Source: Streptomyces sp. NBC_01478
Lineage (GTDB): Bacteria; Actinomycetota; Actinomycetes; Streptomycetales; Streptomycetaceae
Length of the DNA stretch: 64,000 bases
Assembly (NCBI RefSeq): GCF_036227225.1
Contig: NZ_CP109444.1
Location: 7,731,501-7,795,500 of the forward strand
Direction of reading: 5' to 3'
The notes under the pieces were generated by a model. The model did no database searches. It was given only the letters and a program-made list of their open reading frames with translations, and was not told the DNA's origin. Position numbers and translations under genes: made by a program. How positions within the stretch are numbered: position 1 is the first letter of the stretch; the number at the start of each line of letters is the position of its first letter. Below are positions 1 to 9,492 of the stretch, one piece after another.

Positions 1-357
1 CACCTGGTGATCGGCCCCGGCGGCCTCTTCGCCCTGCACACGCTGTACGCCCGCAAACAACGCGTCCAGATCGCCGACCCCATGGTCACCCTGGGCCGCC
101 GCGACCCCCTCCCACTGCTCCGCCGAGTCCGCTCCGACGCGGCCCGCGCCTCCTACGCCCTCACCGCCGAGGTCCACCCGGTCCTCGCCCTGTCCGGCCC
201 TACGACCGTCACGGTCACCACTCCGCTCCGCGAGGTCCGCGTACTCCAGGACACGGAACTGTCCGGACTGGCAAGGGAGGGCGGGGTGTTGAAGCCGGCG
301 GATGTCGAGGCGTTGCACGCGATGGCGAGGGACCGGCATACCTGGGGGAGGGTGTGA
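1..357 (+). CDS. NERD-like protein, C-terminal part (5' end outside window)
   Basis: The frame is open from base 1 and ends at TGA 355-357, giving 118 residues with no visible start. The segment VIGPGGLFALHTLY resembles the 'IGPxGvfvi' strand of nuclease-related (NERD) domains, which are common in actinobacteria and thought to bind or cut nucleic acid. No catalytic residues can be judged because the N-terminal half is missing. The gene converges on the haloperoxidase gene with one base between the two stop codons, so no separate terminator fits between them. The family call is tentative. Confidence 0.5.
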   Translation, partial: HLVIGPGGLFALHTLYARKQRVQIADPMVTLGRRDPLPLLRRVRSDAARASYALTAEVHPVLALSGPTTVTVTTPLREVRVLQDTELSGLAREGGVLKPADVEALHAMARDRHTWGRV

Positions 358-358
358 G

Positions 359-1663
359 CTACTTCAGCGGCCTGAAGTAGTGGGCGAGCGCGAGATCACC
401 GATACGCGTGCCGATCCGGTTGGCGACGATGTCGCTCGTGCGGAAGTGGATCCCGCCCCAGACCCGGGCGTTGATCACGTCCTGGTCGTAGGCGGCCGCG
501 GTCGTGTATGTACGGGTGGTGCCCGTCACGGCGGACGAGATACGGAAGTCGATGTCACCGCCGGTCAGGCGGGACAGGACGCGCATCGCCGCGCCGTCGT
601 TGGTGCAGTGACCGCTCATGTAGTCCGGGTAGGGCGGCGTGTCGAGCAGCGGTACCCAGGACGGGTCCGGTGCGGTGGCCGGGTTGCCGTCGGTGTCGGC
701 CAGCTGGATCGCGGTGATGGGGCGCCACTGGCCGTAGGTCAGTTTGGTGTTCCACGCGGTGATCGAGGCGTCCGCCGTTGCCGTGCCCACGGCCGCGAAC
801 AGGCGGGCCGCGTCCACGAGGCCCAGCCCGTGGCGGGTGGTGTAGCCACGGAGGGAGGCCTGGAACTGCACAGGCAGCACGTCACCGAAGAACAGCCCGG
901 TCTCGGTCTGCGCGGCGGTCCGCGCCGAGCCGGTCTTCGCTCCCATGGCCTTCACCTCGGCGAAGTCCCTGGCGTACCGCTTCGAAGTGAGCTTGGGCGG
1001 TGGTCCCGGCCGTAGCTGATCCGGCGAGTCGAGCAGCATCGGCCGGACCTTCGCGAGCCACGGCACGGCCATCGGGGCGTTGGCGGGCGGGGTGGGCCGC
1101 CAGACGCCGGGCGCGGGCGGCTTGTCGAACGCGACCGGGGCACCGCGCCCGTCGTTCTCGCGCAGCTGCACGATCCTCGCGGCGGCCCGCTCGCCGAAGG
1201 CGACGCCCTGGTTCTCGGCCGTCCCGTCGGGGATCTTGGCGAGGGAGGCGGTGTAGGCGGCGTCGAGCCGGGCCTGTGAGGCCGGGAAGTAGGTGAGCAG
1301 GATGCGGTGGGCGGCGGCCGCGGCGGCGGCCTCCGGGGAGGCGGAACGGGGCCCGCGCTCGTGCCACTTGTACTCGGTGTAGCGGCCTTCGATGCCGACG
1401 ACCGCGTTGTAGACGGCGGCCGAGACGAAGCCGTACCAGAGGGACTGCTCGGCTCCGGGACGCTTGGCGTCGCCGTTGACCGTGGCTACGGCGGTCTCGC
1501 TCCAGTCGGTGATCACCTCGGCGTTCGCGGCGGGTGCGGAAGCCGCGGCGGCGGTCGGGGCCCAGGGCACGGCGCCCAGGGTCAGGACCGTCAGGCCGAC
1601 GAGGAGGCTGCGGCGGACGGTGCGGGAACGTGGTGCTGTCAATCCATGCTGGTCCTTACTCAT
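359..1663 (-). CDS. Secreted vanadium-dependent haloperoxidase / PAP2-type acid phosphatase
   Basis: 434 residues. The ATG at 1663 is chosen over an in-frame start 48 codons upstream because AAGGGGG lies about six bases before it and the protein then opens with a signal peptide (basic n-region, then LLVGLTVLTLGAVPWAP, Ala-rich cleavage region). The vanadate/phosphate-binding residues of the vanadium haloperoxidase-PAP2 fold can be read: Lys and Arg in KLTYGQWRPITAI, the SGH motif in YPDYMSGHCTND, and the Arg-x5-His pair in RVWGGIHFR. The fold supports halide oxidation or phosphate-ester hydrolysis, and the substrate cannot be decided from sequence. It lies 91 bp downstream of the LigD-type gene on the same strand. 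Confidence 0.85.
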   Translation of the reverse strand: MSKDQHGLTAPRSRTVRRSLLVGLTVLTLGAVPWAPTAAAASAPAANAEVITDWSETAVATVNGDAKRPGAEQSLWYGFVSAAVYNAVVGIEGRYTEYKWHERGPRSASPEAAAAAAAHRILLTYFPASQARLDAAYTASLAKIPDGTAENQGVAFGERAAARIVQLRENDGRGAPVAFDKPPAPGVWRPTPPANAPMAVPWLAKVRPMLLDSPDQLRPGPPPKLTSKRYARDFAEVKAMGAKTGSARTAAQTETGLFFGDVLPVQFQASLRGYTTRHGLGLVDAARLFAAVGTATADASITAWNTKLTYGQWRPITAIQLADTDGNPATAPDPSWVPLLDTPPYPDYMSGHCTNDGAAMRVLSRLTGGDIDFRISSAVTGTTRTYTTAAAYDQDVINARVWGGIHFRTSDIVANRIGTRIGDLALAHYFRPLK

Positions 1664-1754
1664 GGGTAACCCCCTTGGGTTTCTTGGTTGGGCCAAGAGT
1701 GGACCTGCCGCCGGACGGACCGGGGAATTCCGCGATTTGGTCAGCCCGCTGAAC

Positions 1755-2636
1755 TCAGGGCAGTGGAGCGGCGCGCTCCGGGCCGAGGAGCGGGGCGAGC
1801 AGATCACCGTGATCCCGCAGGCGGGGGCCCATGTCCGGGGCTAGGAGGGCGAGTTGGCGAGGGGAACGGCACGCCTCGATCTCTTCCCAGGTCACAGGTG
1901 CGGAGACGGTCGGCTCGGACCGCGCCCGCAACGTGTACGGCGTAGCCGTCGTCTTCCGCGCAGCGTTCTGGCTCCAGTCGACGAACACCTTCCCCGGCCG
2001 CAGACTCCGCGTCATCCGATGCACGACGAGCCGCGGCATGACCTTCTCGGCCTCGACGGCCAGCTCCTTCGCGTACTCGACCGCCCGCTCCGAAGACACC
2101 GGCTCCACCCCCGCCAACAGATGCAACCCCTTGGCCCCGGACGTCTTGACGTACGCCTCGATCCCGTCGGCGGCGAGCCGCTCCCGCAGCCACACCGCGA
2201 CCTCACAGCACTCCACGACGGTCGCAGGCGCCCCCGGATCGAGGTCGAAGACCAGCCGGTCGGCGAGGCCGGGCGCCCCGATCACCCACTGCGGCGTATG
2301 GAACTCGGTGACGAGGTTCGCCGCCCACATGAGCGACGCCAGATCCTGCACCAGCACCATCCGGGCCGGCCCCTCCGACCGGGGCACTTCCGCGGTGGTG
2401 ACCCAGTCGGGCGTACCCGGCGGCACGTTCTTGGTGAAGAAGAGCTGACCGTCGGGCCCGTCCGGGTACCGCAGGAAGGACACCGGCCGGTCGCGCAGAT
2501 GGGGCAGCAGGACCGCAGCCGTGGTCGCGTAGTAGTGCAGGACCTCGCCCTTGGTGAAGCCGGTCGCCGGGTACAGCACCTTGTCGAGGTTGCTGAGCGC
2601 GACCCTTCGCCCCTCCACCTCCGTGATCGGCGTCAT
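1755..2636 (-). CDS. ligD: LigD-type NHEJ polymerase (primase-like) domain protein
   Basis: 293 residues, the size of a stand-alone LigD POL domain with no ligase or phosphoesterase domain. It would fill gaps with NTPs at double-strand break ends during non-homologous end joining with Ku. Metal-binding aspartates are visible in VFDLDPG and a third in KVFVDWSQN, and the nucleotide-binding segment is SGAKGLHLL. The ATG at 2636 starts MTPITEVEGRRVALSN, the usual N-terminus. The sequence GATTCT lies six bases upstream, so a leaderless transcript is possible. The gene is divergent from ku, 67 bp apart, the common Streptomyces arrangement, and they probably share a promoter region. Confidence 0.92.
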   Translation of the reverse strand: MTPITEVEGRRVALSNLDKVLYPATGFTKGEVLHYYATTAAVLLPHLRDRPVSFLRYPDGPDGQLFFTKNVPPGTPDWVTTAEVPRSEGPARMVLVQDLASLMWAANLVTEFHTPQWVIGAPGLADRLVFDLDPGAPATVVECCEVAVWLRERLAADGIEAYVKTSGAKGLHLLAGVEPVSSERAVEYAKELAVEAEKVMPRLVVHRMTRSLRPGKVFVDWSQNAARKTTATPYTLRARSEPTVSAPVTWEEIEACRSPRQLALLAPDMGPRLRDHGDLLAPLLGPERAAPLP

Positions 2637-2703
2637 ACGATGAGAATCCCACGAAAACGCGACAAGTCGGATGTGGGCCGGAATCGGAAGGCGGGTGCGA
2701 CAG

Positions 2704-3735
2704 GTGCGATCCATATGGAACGGCGCCATCTCCTTCGGCCTGGTCAGCATCCCGATCAAGCTGGTGAACGCGACGGAGAGCCACTCGATCTCCTTCCGCC
2801 AGATCCACACCGAGGACGGTGGCCGCATCCGCTACCGCAAGGTCTGCGAACTGGAGGACCGCGAGGTCGCCCAGGCCGAGATCGGCAAGGCGTACGAGGA
2901 CGCGGACGGCACGATGATCCCGATCACGGACGAGGACCTGGCGCAGTTGCCGATCCCGACCGCGAAGACGATCGAGATCGTGGCGTTCGTCCCGGCCGAC
3001 CGGATCGACCCGCTCCAGATGGACGCGGCGTACTACCTCTCCGCGAACGGCGTCCCAGCGGCCAAGCCGTACACCCTGCTTCGCGAGGCGCTGAAGCGCA
3101 GCCAGAAGGTGGCCATCGCGAAGTACGCGCTGCGGGGCCGGGAACGCCTCGGCATGCTGCGCGTGGTCGACGACGTGATCGCCATGCACGGCCTGCTCTG
3201 GCCGGACGAGATCCGCGTCCCCGAGGGCGTCGCCCCCGACACGGGCGTCACCGTCCGCGACAAGGAACTCGACCTCGCGGACGCCCTGATGGACACGCTG
3301 GGCGAGGTCGACCTCGCCGACCTCCACGACGACTACCGCGAGGCGGTCGAGGAAATGATCACCGCGAAGGCCTCCGGCGAACAGCCCGCGACGTCCCCGT
3401 CCCCGGCCCCCGGCGCGAAGGTCCTCGACCTGATGGCGGCCCTGGAGAAAAGCGTCCGCGAGGCACAGCAGTCACGAGCCACGGATCCCGAAACGAAGGC
3501 CGAGGTCAGACCCCTCTCTCCCCGAGCGACCCCCAAACAGGCCACCGGCAAGAAGTCGACCTCCACAGCAACGAAGAAGGCGACGACACCGACGAAGAAG
3601 CCCCAGCCCCGGGCATCGACTTCGACATCGACATCAGCGAAGAAGACAACACAGGGCACGAAGAAAACCACCGCGAAGAAAACCCCGACAAAGACCCCGG
3701 CAAAGAAGCCAACTCCCCGCAAACGAACGGCTTGA
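2704..3735 (+). CDS. ku: Ku DNA end-binding protein with long Lys-rich tail
   Basis: 343 residues. The prokaryotic Ku core (start MRSIWNGAISFGLVSIP, residues ~1-250) forms the homodimeric ring that loads on broken ends and recruits LigD. The GTG at 2704 gives the family N-terminus; a GTG nine bases earlier, nearer the GGAAGG at 2685-2690, is an alternative. From about residue 285 the protein becomes a disordered Lys/Thr/Ala/Pro tail (repeated AKK, TKK and KTP), a DNA-binding type of extension known in actinobacterial Ku. The last ~12 codons and the stop are the first copy of a 105-bp tandem repeat that continues downstream, so tail length may vary between strains. Confidence 0.95.
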   Translation: MRSIWNGAISFGLVSIPIKLVNATESHSISFRQIHTEDGGRIRYRKVCELEDREVAQAEIGKAYEDADGTMIPITDEDLAQLPIPTAKTIEIVAFVPADRIDPLQMDAAYYLSANGVPAAKPYTLLREALKRSQKVAIAKYALRGRERLGMLRVVDDVIAMHGLLWPDEIRVPEGVAPDTGVTVRDKELDLADALMDTLGEVDLADLHDDYREAVEEMITAKASGEQPATSPSPAPGAKVLDLMAALEKSVREAQQSRATDPETKAEVRPLSPRATPKQATGKKSTSTATKKATTPTKKPQPRASTSTSTSAKKTTQGTKKTTAKKTPTKTPAKKPTPRKRTA

Positions 3736-4700
3736 GCCGCAGCCTCCTCGCGGTTCCCGCGCGGCGTTACCTCACCCGCACGCCCAAGCGCCCGGCGAAG
3801 ACCCGGCAAGAGGGCGACTCCCCGCAGGTGAGCGGTTTGAGCCGCGGCCTCTTGCCGGTCCTGGCGTGGCGCTACTCGCCTACGCGTCCAAGTTCCTGGT
3901 GAAGACCCGGTAGAGAAGCCAACTCCCCGCAGGTGAACGGTTTGTGGCGCAGCCCCTTGCCGGTTCAGGCGCAGCGCCACCTCACCCCCTGCGACCGCGA
4001 GGAAGCCCGCCAAAGAGCCCGCCAAAGAGCCCGGCAAAGTGCCCGGCAAAGAAGCCAACTCCCCGCAAACGAACGGCTTGAGCCGCAGCCTCCTCGCGGG
4101 TTCCCGCGCGGCGTTACCTCACCCGCACGACCAAGCGCCCGGCGAAGACCCGGCAAGAGGGCGACTCCCCGCAGGTGAGTGGTTTGAGCCGCGGTCTCTT
4201 GCCGGTCCTGGCGTGGCGCTACTCGCCTACGCGTCCAAGTTCCTGGTGAAGACCCGGTAGAGAAGCCAACTCCCGGCAAGCGAGCGGCTTGAGCCGCGGT
4301 CTCCTCGTGGGTTCCCTCGCGGCGCTACGTCACCTACGCGTCCAAGTTCCTGGCGAAGACCCGGTAGAGAAGCCAACTCCCCGCACGTGAACGGGTTGTG
4401 GCACAGCCCCTTGCCGGTCCAGGCGCAGCGCCACCCCACCTACCGCGACGGCGACCAGACTCCCGGCGGCTACGAGGAAGCCTGCCGAAGCCCCTGGCGA
4501 AGGACGCCCTCGCGTGAGCGAACGGCTTGAGCCGCAGCCCCTCGCGGGCCCCGGCGCAGCGCCACCCACCCACCGTGACCGCGAGGAAGCCCGCCAAAGA
4601 CCCCGGCGGACTACCCAACTCCCGCAAGCGAACCGCCTGAGCAGCAGCCCCTTATCGGCCCCCGCGCAGCGCCACCTCGCCCCACCTCCCGCGACCGCGA
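3697..4700. repeat. ~105-bp degenerate tandem repeat array 3' of ku
   Basis: A core like GAACGGCTTGAGCCGCAG recurs near 3725, 3830, 3935, 4071, 4177, 4282, 4389, 4520 and 4630 (spacings 105, 105, 136, 106, 105, 107, 131, 110), and weaker copies fade out towards 4830. Each unit also carries an AAGCCAACTCCCCGC-like block and a GAAGACCCGG-like block. A higher-order duplication is visible: 3697-3922 matches 4043-4269 almost exactly, with one single-base indel and few substitutions. The first unit overlaps the ku stop codon. There are no unique spacers, so it is not CRISPR, and no supported gene lies in 3736-4871. Confidence 0.85.
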
Positions 4701-4871
4701 TCAAGCTCCCCGCGACCGCGAAGAAGCCCCCGGCGAAGACCCGCCAAGGCTCTCCCTCGCCCCCCCCCGCAAACGAACAACACGAGCCACACCGCCCAGC
4801 CGCTTCCTCCCCCTCCCGCAAACGACCAGCCCGACCCGCACCCCCTCGCCGCCGCCCGCCCCCCGGCCGCG

Positions 4872-6653
4872 CTACCTCACCCGCCGCAACGCCAACACCG
4901 CGTTATGCCCCCCGAACCCGAACGAATTGCTCAACGCAAGATCCCCAACCCCAACCCCGCTCCCAGTCCCCGGCAACTCCCGCGCCACCCCCACCACCAC
5001 ATCAAGCCCAACCCCGTCATCAAGCCCCCCACCCCCGACAGTCGCCGGCACCACCCCGTGATGCAACGTCAGCACCGTAGCCACAGCCTCGACCCCACCC
5101 GCCGCCCCCTGCAGATGCCCGAGATTCCCCTTGAGCGCGGTCACCGGAACGTTTCTCCGGCCGAACACCGCCCGCAACGCCTCCGCTTCCGCCAGATCCC
5201 CCTCCACTGTCGCCGTCGCATGGGCGTTGACATGGACGACGTCCACGACATGCCCGCCCGCATCCCGCACCGCCCGCCGCACCGCGAGCGCGACCCCCGC
5301 CCCGGAGGGATCCGGCGCCGCCATGTGATGCGCGTCGGCGGACAGCCCCCACCCGGCCGCCTCGCAGTAGATCCGCGCTCCACGCGCGCGTGCGTGTTCC
5401 TCGGCCTCCAGGACGAGCACCCCGGCACCCTCCCCGTTCACGAACCCGTCCCGGTCCCTCCCGAACGGCCGTGAGGGAGACGTGCCGTCCGCCACCCCGT
5501 GCGTGGACAACGCCCGCATCGCCGCGAACGACGCCATGATCGCCGGCGTGACGACCGCCTCCGCCCCGCCCGCGAGGGCGACGTCGACCCGGCCGTACCG
5601 TATGCGGTCGATGGCCGCCCCGATCGCCTCGGTGCCGGAGGCGCACGCCGCGGTGACCGTGCGCGCCTCGCCGGTGATGTGCAGGTCGAGGGAGACCTGG
5701 GACGCGGCCTGCGAGGGCACGGTCATGGGGGTGGTGAGCGGCGAGACCGCGCGCGGCCCCTTGTCGCGGAGCTTGCGGTCGCCGCCGACGAGGACGGACG
5801 CGTCCCCGAGGATCGCCCCGAGGCTGACCCCGACCCGCTCCGGATCGAGCCCGCTCTCCCGCGTGCCGCCCGCCACGAACCCGGCGTCACCCCACGCCTC
5901 CCGCGCCGCGAGCACCGCGAACTGCGCGGCCCGGTTCATCCGCCGCGCCGCCGCCCGCGGCAGCAGCTCCGCCGGATCGACGGGCACGGTCCCGGCCACC
6001 CGCACGGGCAGCTCCGAGAACTCCTCGCCGTCCAGTTCCCGTATCCCGTGCCGCCCGTCGAGCAGCCCCCGCCACAACTCGCCGACCCCGACCCCGAGCG
6101 GCGTGATCGCCCCCAGCCCGGTGACCACCACCCGCCGCGGCCCACCCACCACCGACACCCGCTCCGGCCGCGGACGATGCCGTACGACGGACTCCGCGTC
6201 CGCCCATCCCCGCACCTCGGCGTCGGTGGCGACGTCCTCCGTCGCCCCGTCCAGGTCCCGGTGCCACACGCCCCAACGCCGTTCGTACGACACCTCGGCC
6301 GCCCCCGGATCGACCACCCGCAGCGAGGTCACCCGGTCGCCCTCCCGGAACTCGACGCCGGCGAGGTCGTCGGAGACGAGCCGCGGCACCGCCCCGACGT
6401 CCAGCCGCCGGCCCCCGCTGGTGACCCGGCGGTCGCGGCCGAGCACCTCGTCGTGGTCGGTCCCGCCGAGCGGTGGCCGCAGCGTGACCCGGATCGTCTC
6501 GGGGGTCTCGGGGAGGGTGTGGGTGACGACGTACCAGCAGGCGCGTTCGGCGTCGTCGGGGGTCAGGGCGATCAGATCGCCCGGGATGACCTCGGCCGCG
6601 CTCACCGGGTGCGGAGCGAAGGGAACTTGCGATGAATCAGACGAATTGGACAT
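4872..6653 (-). CDS. Beta-ketoacyl-ACP synthase (KAS II-like) fused to an N-terminal domain of unknown function
   Basis: 593 residues, about 180 longer than a normal KAS II. Residues ~180-590 form the condensing enzyme: start of the thiolase fold at RRVVVTGLGAITPLG, nucleophile Cys in TVTAACASGTEAIG, the two histidines in VNAHATATVEGD and KGNLGHLQGAAG, and the C-terminal NSFGFGGHNA. It should catalyse decarboxylative condensation of malonyl-ACP with an acyl chain. Residues ~10-175 (PGDLIALTPDDAERACWYVV onwards) match nothing I recognise. No ACP, partner chain-length factor or other PKS gene is adjacent. The ATG at 6653 is preferred because AGGAAG lies 11 bases upstream, whereas it directly abuts the earlier GTG. 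Confidence 0.85.
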   Translation of the reverse strand: MSNSSDSSQVPFAPHPVSAAEVIPGDLIALTPDDAERACWYVVTHTLPETPETIRVTLRPPLGGTDHDEVLGRDRRVTSGGRRLDVGAVPRLVSDDLAGVEFREGDRVTSLRVVDPGAAEVSYERRWGVWHRDLDGATEDVATDAEVRGWADAESVVRHRPRPERVSVVGGPRRVVVTGLGAITPLGVGVGELWRGLLDGRHGIRELDGEEFSELPVRVAGTVPVDPAELLPRAAARRMNRAAQFAVLAAREAWGDAGFVAGGTRESGLDPERVGVSLGAILGDASVLVGGDRKLRDKGPRAVSPLTTPMTVPSQAASQVSLDLHITGEARTVTAACASGTEAIGAAIDRIRYGRVDVALAGGAEAVVTPAIMASFAAMRALSTHGVADGTSPSRPFGRDRDGFVNGEGAGVLVLEAEEHARARGARIYCEAAGWGLSADAHHMAAPDPSGAGVALAVRRAVRDAGGHVVDVVHVNAHATATVEGDLAEAEALRAVFGRRNVPVTALKGNLGHLQGAAGGVEAVATVLTLHHGVVPATVGGGGLDDGVGLDVVVGVARELPGTGSGVGVGDLALSNSFGFGGHNAVLALRRVR

Positions 6654-6994
6654 ATCTCTACGCACTTCCTGGGGACGAAACGGGCTTATGCCCTACGGCA
6701 AACCATCCCGAAGTGAACTGGATCAAATCGGAAAAAGCTACGGTTGAAGAATGAACCTGTTGTGCCCGTGGGGCTATCAAGGCCCGCCCCGATAAGGCGA
6801 GTTACCCGGATTGATCACCGTGCTTATGTGTGGAACGTCACTTTCGCTGCCCCGATCGTCACCCCCGCACTCACTTGTTCCCTGGATTTAACGCGAGGCC
6901 CTCTGGCAACTCCCTTTCTACGCGCGTAACTTGAGCCGACTCCCCACAGGCACCCGGTATCGGCAGCTACACGAAGTACGAGGAGACCGCCAGC
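6654..6994. other. Divergent intergenic region, 341 bp
   Basis: This lies between the divergent ketosynthase and secreted nuclease genes. It is visibly less GC-rich than its surroundings, as expected of a double promoter region. I see no convincing repeat, RNA gene or small ORF with a ribosome binding site. GAGGAG at 6980-6985 is the likely ribosome binding site of the gene at 6995. Confidence 0.5.
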
Positions 6995-9436
6995 GTGTCC
7001 AGACCTGAAGGGCGCAGATCCCGCGCCCGCCGCACCGCCTACTCGCTCGTCTCGGTGGGTGCGGCGGGAGCGTTCGCCTTCACCTCCCTGCCCACCGCGT
7101 CCGCGACTCCGTCGGCCTCGGCGGTGATCGCCGAGGTGTACGGCGGCGGGGGCAACTCGGGGGCCACCCTGACCCGGGACTTCGTGGAACTCGGCAACGC
7201 CGGTTCCGCGGCCTACGACCTGTCGGGCTACAGCGTGCAGTACCTGCCCGGTACGCCTTCCTCCGGCTCCACTTGGCAGGTCACCGCCCTCACCGGCGCG
7301 ATCGCCCCCGGCGCCCGCTACCTGGTCGGCGAGGGCACCGGCAGCGGCGGCACGACCGCGCTGCCGACCACCGACGCCACCGGTTCGATCGCCATGAGCG
7401 CCACCTCCGGCACGATCGCCCTGGTCTCCGGCACCACCGCGCTCACCTGCAAGACCGCCGCCGACTGCGCGGCCGACCCGAGCATCGTCGACCTCACGGG
7501 CTACGGCACCGCGGTCGTCCGCGAGGGCAGCGGCCCGGCCACCGGCGCCTCCAACACGGCCGCGGTCGCCCGCGCCGACTCGCTCGCCGACACCGACGAC
7601 AACGCGGCGGACTTCACCGCCGCCACACCGTCGCCGGTCAACTCGGCCGGACAGACGCCCGGTTCGGGCGACGGCGGCGGTGGCGACGGCGGCTCGCCGA
7701 CCGACCCCGGCACCGTCCGCGTCCACGACATCCAGGGCACGACCCGCCTCTCGCCGTACGCCGGCCAGACGGTCACCCGCGTCCCGGGCATCGTCACCGG
7801 CGTCCGCTCCAGCGGCTCGCTCGGCTACTGGATCCAGGACCCGACGCCCGACACCGACCCGCGCACCAGCGAGGCCGTCTTCGTCTACACCGGCTCCACC
7901 AAGCCCACGGTGACGGCCGGCGACTCGGTCCTGGTCACCGGCAAGGTCAGCGAGTACTACCCGAGCAGCACCAGCCAGTCGAACACCGAGATCACCGGCC
8001 CGACCACCACGGTCCTCGCCGGCGGCAACGCCCTCCCGGACGCCGTGACCCTCGACGCCACCTCGGTCCCCGACGCCTACATCCCGACCGCGTCCGGCGG
8101 CAGCATCGAGTCCCTCCCGCTCCAACCCACCGTCTACGCCCAGGACTTCTTCGAGTCCCTGGAGGGCATGCGGGTCACGTTCGCGGACGCGCGCGTGGTC
8201 GGCGCCTCGGATGCCTACGGCGAGCTGTGGGTCACGGTCAAGCCGGACGAGAACGCCACCGCCCGCGGCGGCACCCTGTACTCCTCCTACGACCAGCCCA
8301 ACACCGGCCGTATCGAGGTGATGTCGCTCGACACGACCTCAACCTTCCCCGCGGCCAACGTCAGTGACGAACTGTCAGGTGTCACGACCGGCCCCCTCGA
8401 CTACTCCACCTACGGCGGCTACAACGTCCAGGCCACCCAGCTCGGCACCCTCGTCGACAACGGCCTGAAGCAGGAAGTGACCCGCCGTCAGAAGAAGGAC
8501 GAGCTCGCGGTCGCCACGTACAACGTGGAGAACCTGGACGCGCTCGACACCCAGGAGAAGTTCGACCGGCTCGCCGAGGGCGTCGCGGTCAACCTCAACT
8601 CGCCCGACATCGTGGCCCTGGAGGAGATCCAGGACGACAACGGCGCGACGAACGACGGCACGGTGACGGCCGAGGGCACCCTGAAGCGCTTCACCGACGC
8701 GGTCCGCGCGGCCGGCGGCCCGGTCTACAAGTGGCGTTACATCTCCCCGACCAACGACGAGGACGGCGGCGAGCCCGGCGGCAACATCCGCCAGGTCTTC
8801 CTCTTCAACCCCAAGCGGGTCTCCTTCACCGACCACACGGGCGGCGACGCGACCACCGCCACGAGCGTGGTGAAGACCCGCAAGGGCGTCGAACTCACCT
8901 ATTCCCCGGGCCGTATCGACCCGACCAACGCGGCCTGGGAAGACAGCCGCAAGCCGCTGGTCGGCGAGTTCACCTTCCAGGGCGAGCAGGTCTTCGTCGT
9001 CGCCAACCACTTCATCTCCAAGGGCGGCGACCAGCCGATCCACGGCCGCTACCAGCCCCCGGCCCGCAGCTCGGAGACCCAGCGCGCGGCCCAGGCGGCG
9101 GAGGTCAACACCTTCGTCAAGTCCCTGCTGGCGGCGGACAAGAACGCCAAGGCGGTCGTCCTCGGCGACCTGAACGACTACGAGTTCTCCCAGACGGTGA
9201 CCACGCTGACGGCCGACAAGGTCCTCAAGCCCCTGATCACCACCCTCCCCGCCGCCGAGCGCTACACCTACGTCTACGACGGCAACTCCCAGACCCTGGA
9301 CCACATCCTGACCAGCCCCGCGGTGACGTCCTTCAACTACGACGTCGTGCACATCAACGCGGAGTTCGCGGACCAGGCGAGCGACCACGACCCGCAGATC
9401 GTGCGGATCGACGTGTCGAAGTGCGGTAGGCACTAA
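6995..9436 (+). CDS. Secreted ExeM/NucH-family extracellular endonuclease
   Basis: 813 residues from a GTG with GAGGAG nine bases upstream. Order of parts: signal peptide (residues 1-~42); lamin-tail-like beta domain (~43-220; AEVYGGGGNSG, FVELGN); Gly-rich linker; an OB-fold-like segment typical of ExeM proteins (VHDIQGTTRLSPYAG onward, ~240-490); and a C-terminal endonuclease/exonuclease/phosphatase domain (~500-810). The last shows ATYNVENLD, the metal ligand Glu in ALEEIQD, NHFISKGGD, LGDLNDYE and the final SDHDP catalytic pair. It likely degrades extracellular DNA for phosphate and nitrogen. A strong hairpin follows 14 bases after the stop. Confidence 0.9.
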   Translation: MSRPEGRRSRARRTAYSLVSVGAAGAFAFTSLPTASATPSASAVIAEVYGGGGNSGATLTRDFVELGNAGSAAYDLSGYSVQYLPGTPSSGSTWQVTALTGAIAPGARYLVGEGTGSGGTTALPTTDATGSIAMSATSGTIALVSGTTALTCKTAADCAADPSIVDLTGYGTAVVREGSGPATGASNTAAVARADSLADTDDNAADFTAATPSPVNSAGQTPGSGDGGGGDGGSPTDPGTVRVHDIQGTTRLSPYAGQTVTRVPGIVTGVRSSGSLGYWIQDPTPDTDPRTSEAVFVYTGSTKPTVTAGDSVLVTGKVSEYYPSSTSQSNTEITGPTTTVLAGGNALPDAVTLDATSVPDAYIPTASGGSIESLPLQPTVYAQDFFESLEGMRVTFADARVVGASDAYGELWVTVKPDENATARGGTLYSSYDQPNTGRIEVMSLDTTSTFPAANVSDELSGVTTGPLDYSTYGGYNVQATQLGTLVDNGLKQEVTRRQKKDELAVATYNVENLDALDTQEKFDRLAEGVAVNLNSPDIVALEEIQDDNGATNDGTVTAEGTLKRFTDAVRAAGGPVYKWRYISPTNDEDGGEPGGNIRQVFLFNPKRVSFTDHTGGDATTATSVVKTRKGVELTYSPGRIDPTNAAWEDSRKPLVGEFTFQGEQVFVVANHFISKGGDQPIHGRYQPPARSSETQRAAQAAEVNTFVKSLLAADKNAKAVVLGDLNDYEFSQTVTTLTADKVLKPLITTLPAAERYTYVYDGNSQTLDHILTSPAVTSFNYDVVHINAEFADQASDHDPQIVRIDVSKCGRH

Positions 9437-9450
9437 CACTGTTGGAAGTC

Positions 9451-9486
9451 GATGGGGTGGAACGGCGTGAGCGGTTCCACCCCATC
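9451..9486 (+). terminator. Terminator hairpin after secreted nuclease
   Basis: A perfect 13-bp inverted repeat (GATGGGGTGGAAC / GTTCCACCCCATC) with a 10-base loop, directly after the nuclease stop. It has no long T-run, which is usual in Streptomyces. Confidence 0.8.
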
Positions 9487-9492
9487 ACCATG

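Noticed and set aside
1854..3902. 682-residue plus-strand ORF across ligD and ku
   Set aside because: It is the antisense and out-of-frame shadow of two well-supported genes; Arg/Pro-rich with no domain.
3333..4058. 241-residue minus-strand ORF through the ku tail and repeat array
   Set aside because: Its peptide repeats only reflect the 105-bp DNA repeats; no ribosome binding site and it overlaps ku antisense.
3697..4860. CRISPR array
   Set aside because: Units are ~105 bp, degenerate and contiguous, with no constant short repeat alternating with unique spacers and no cas genes.
4872..6653. Part of a polyketide gene cluster
   Set aside because: No ACP, chain-length factor, cyclase or tailoring gene lies next to this ketosynthase.
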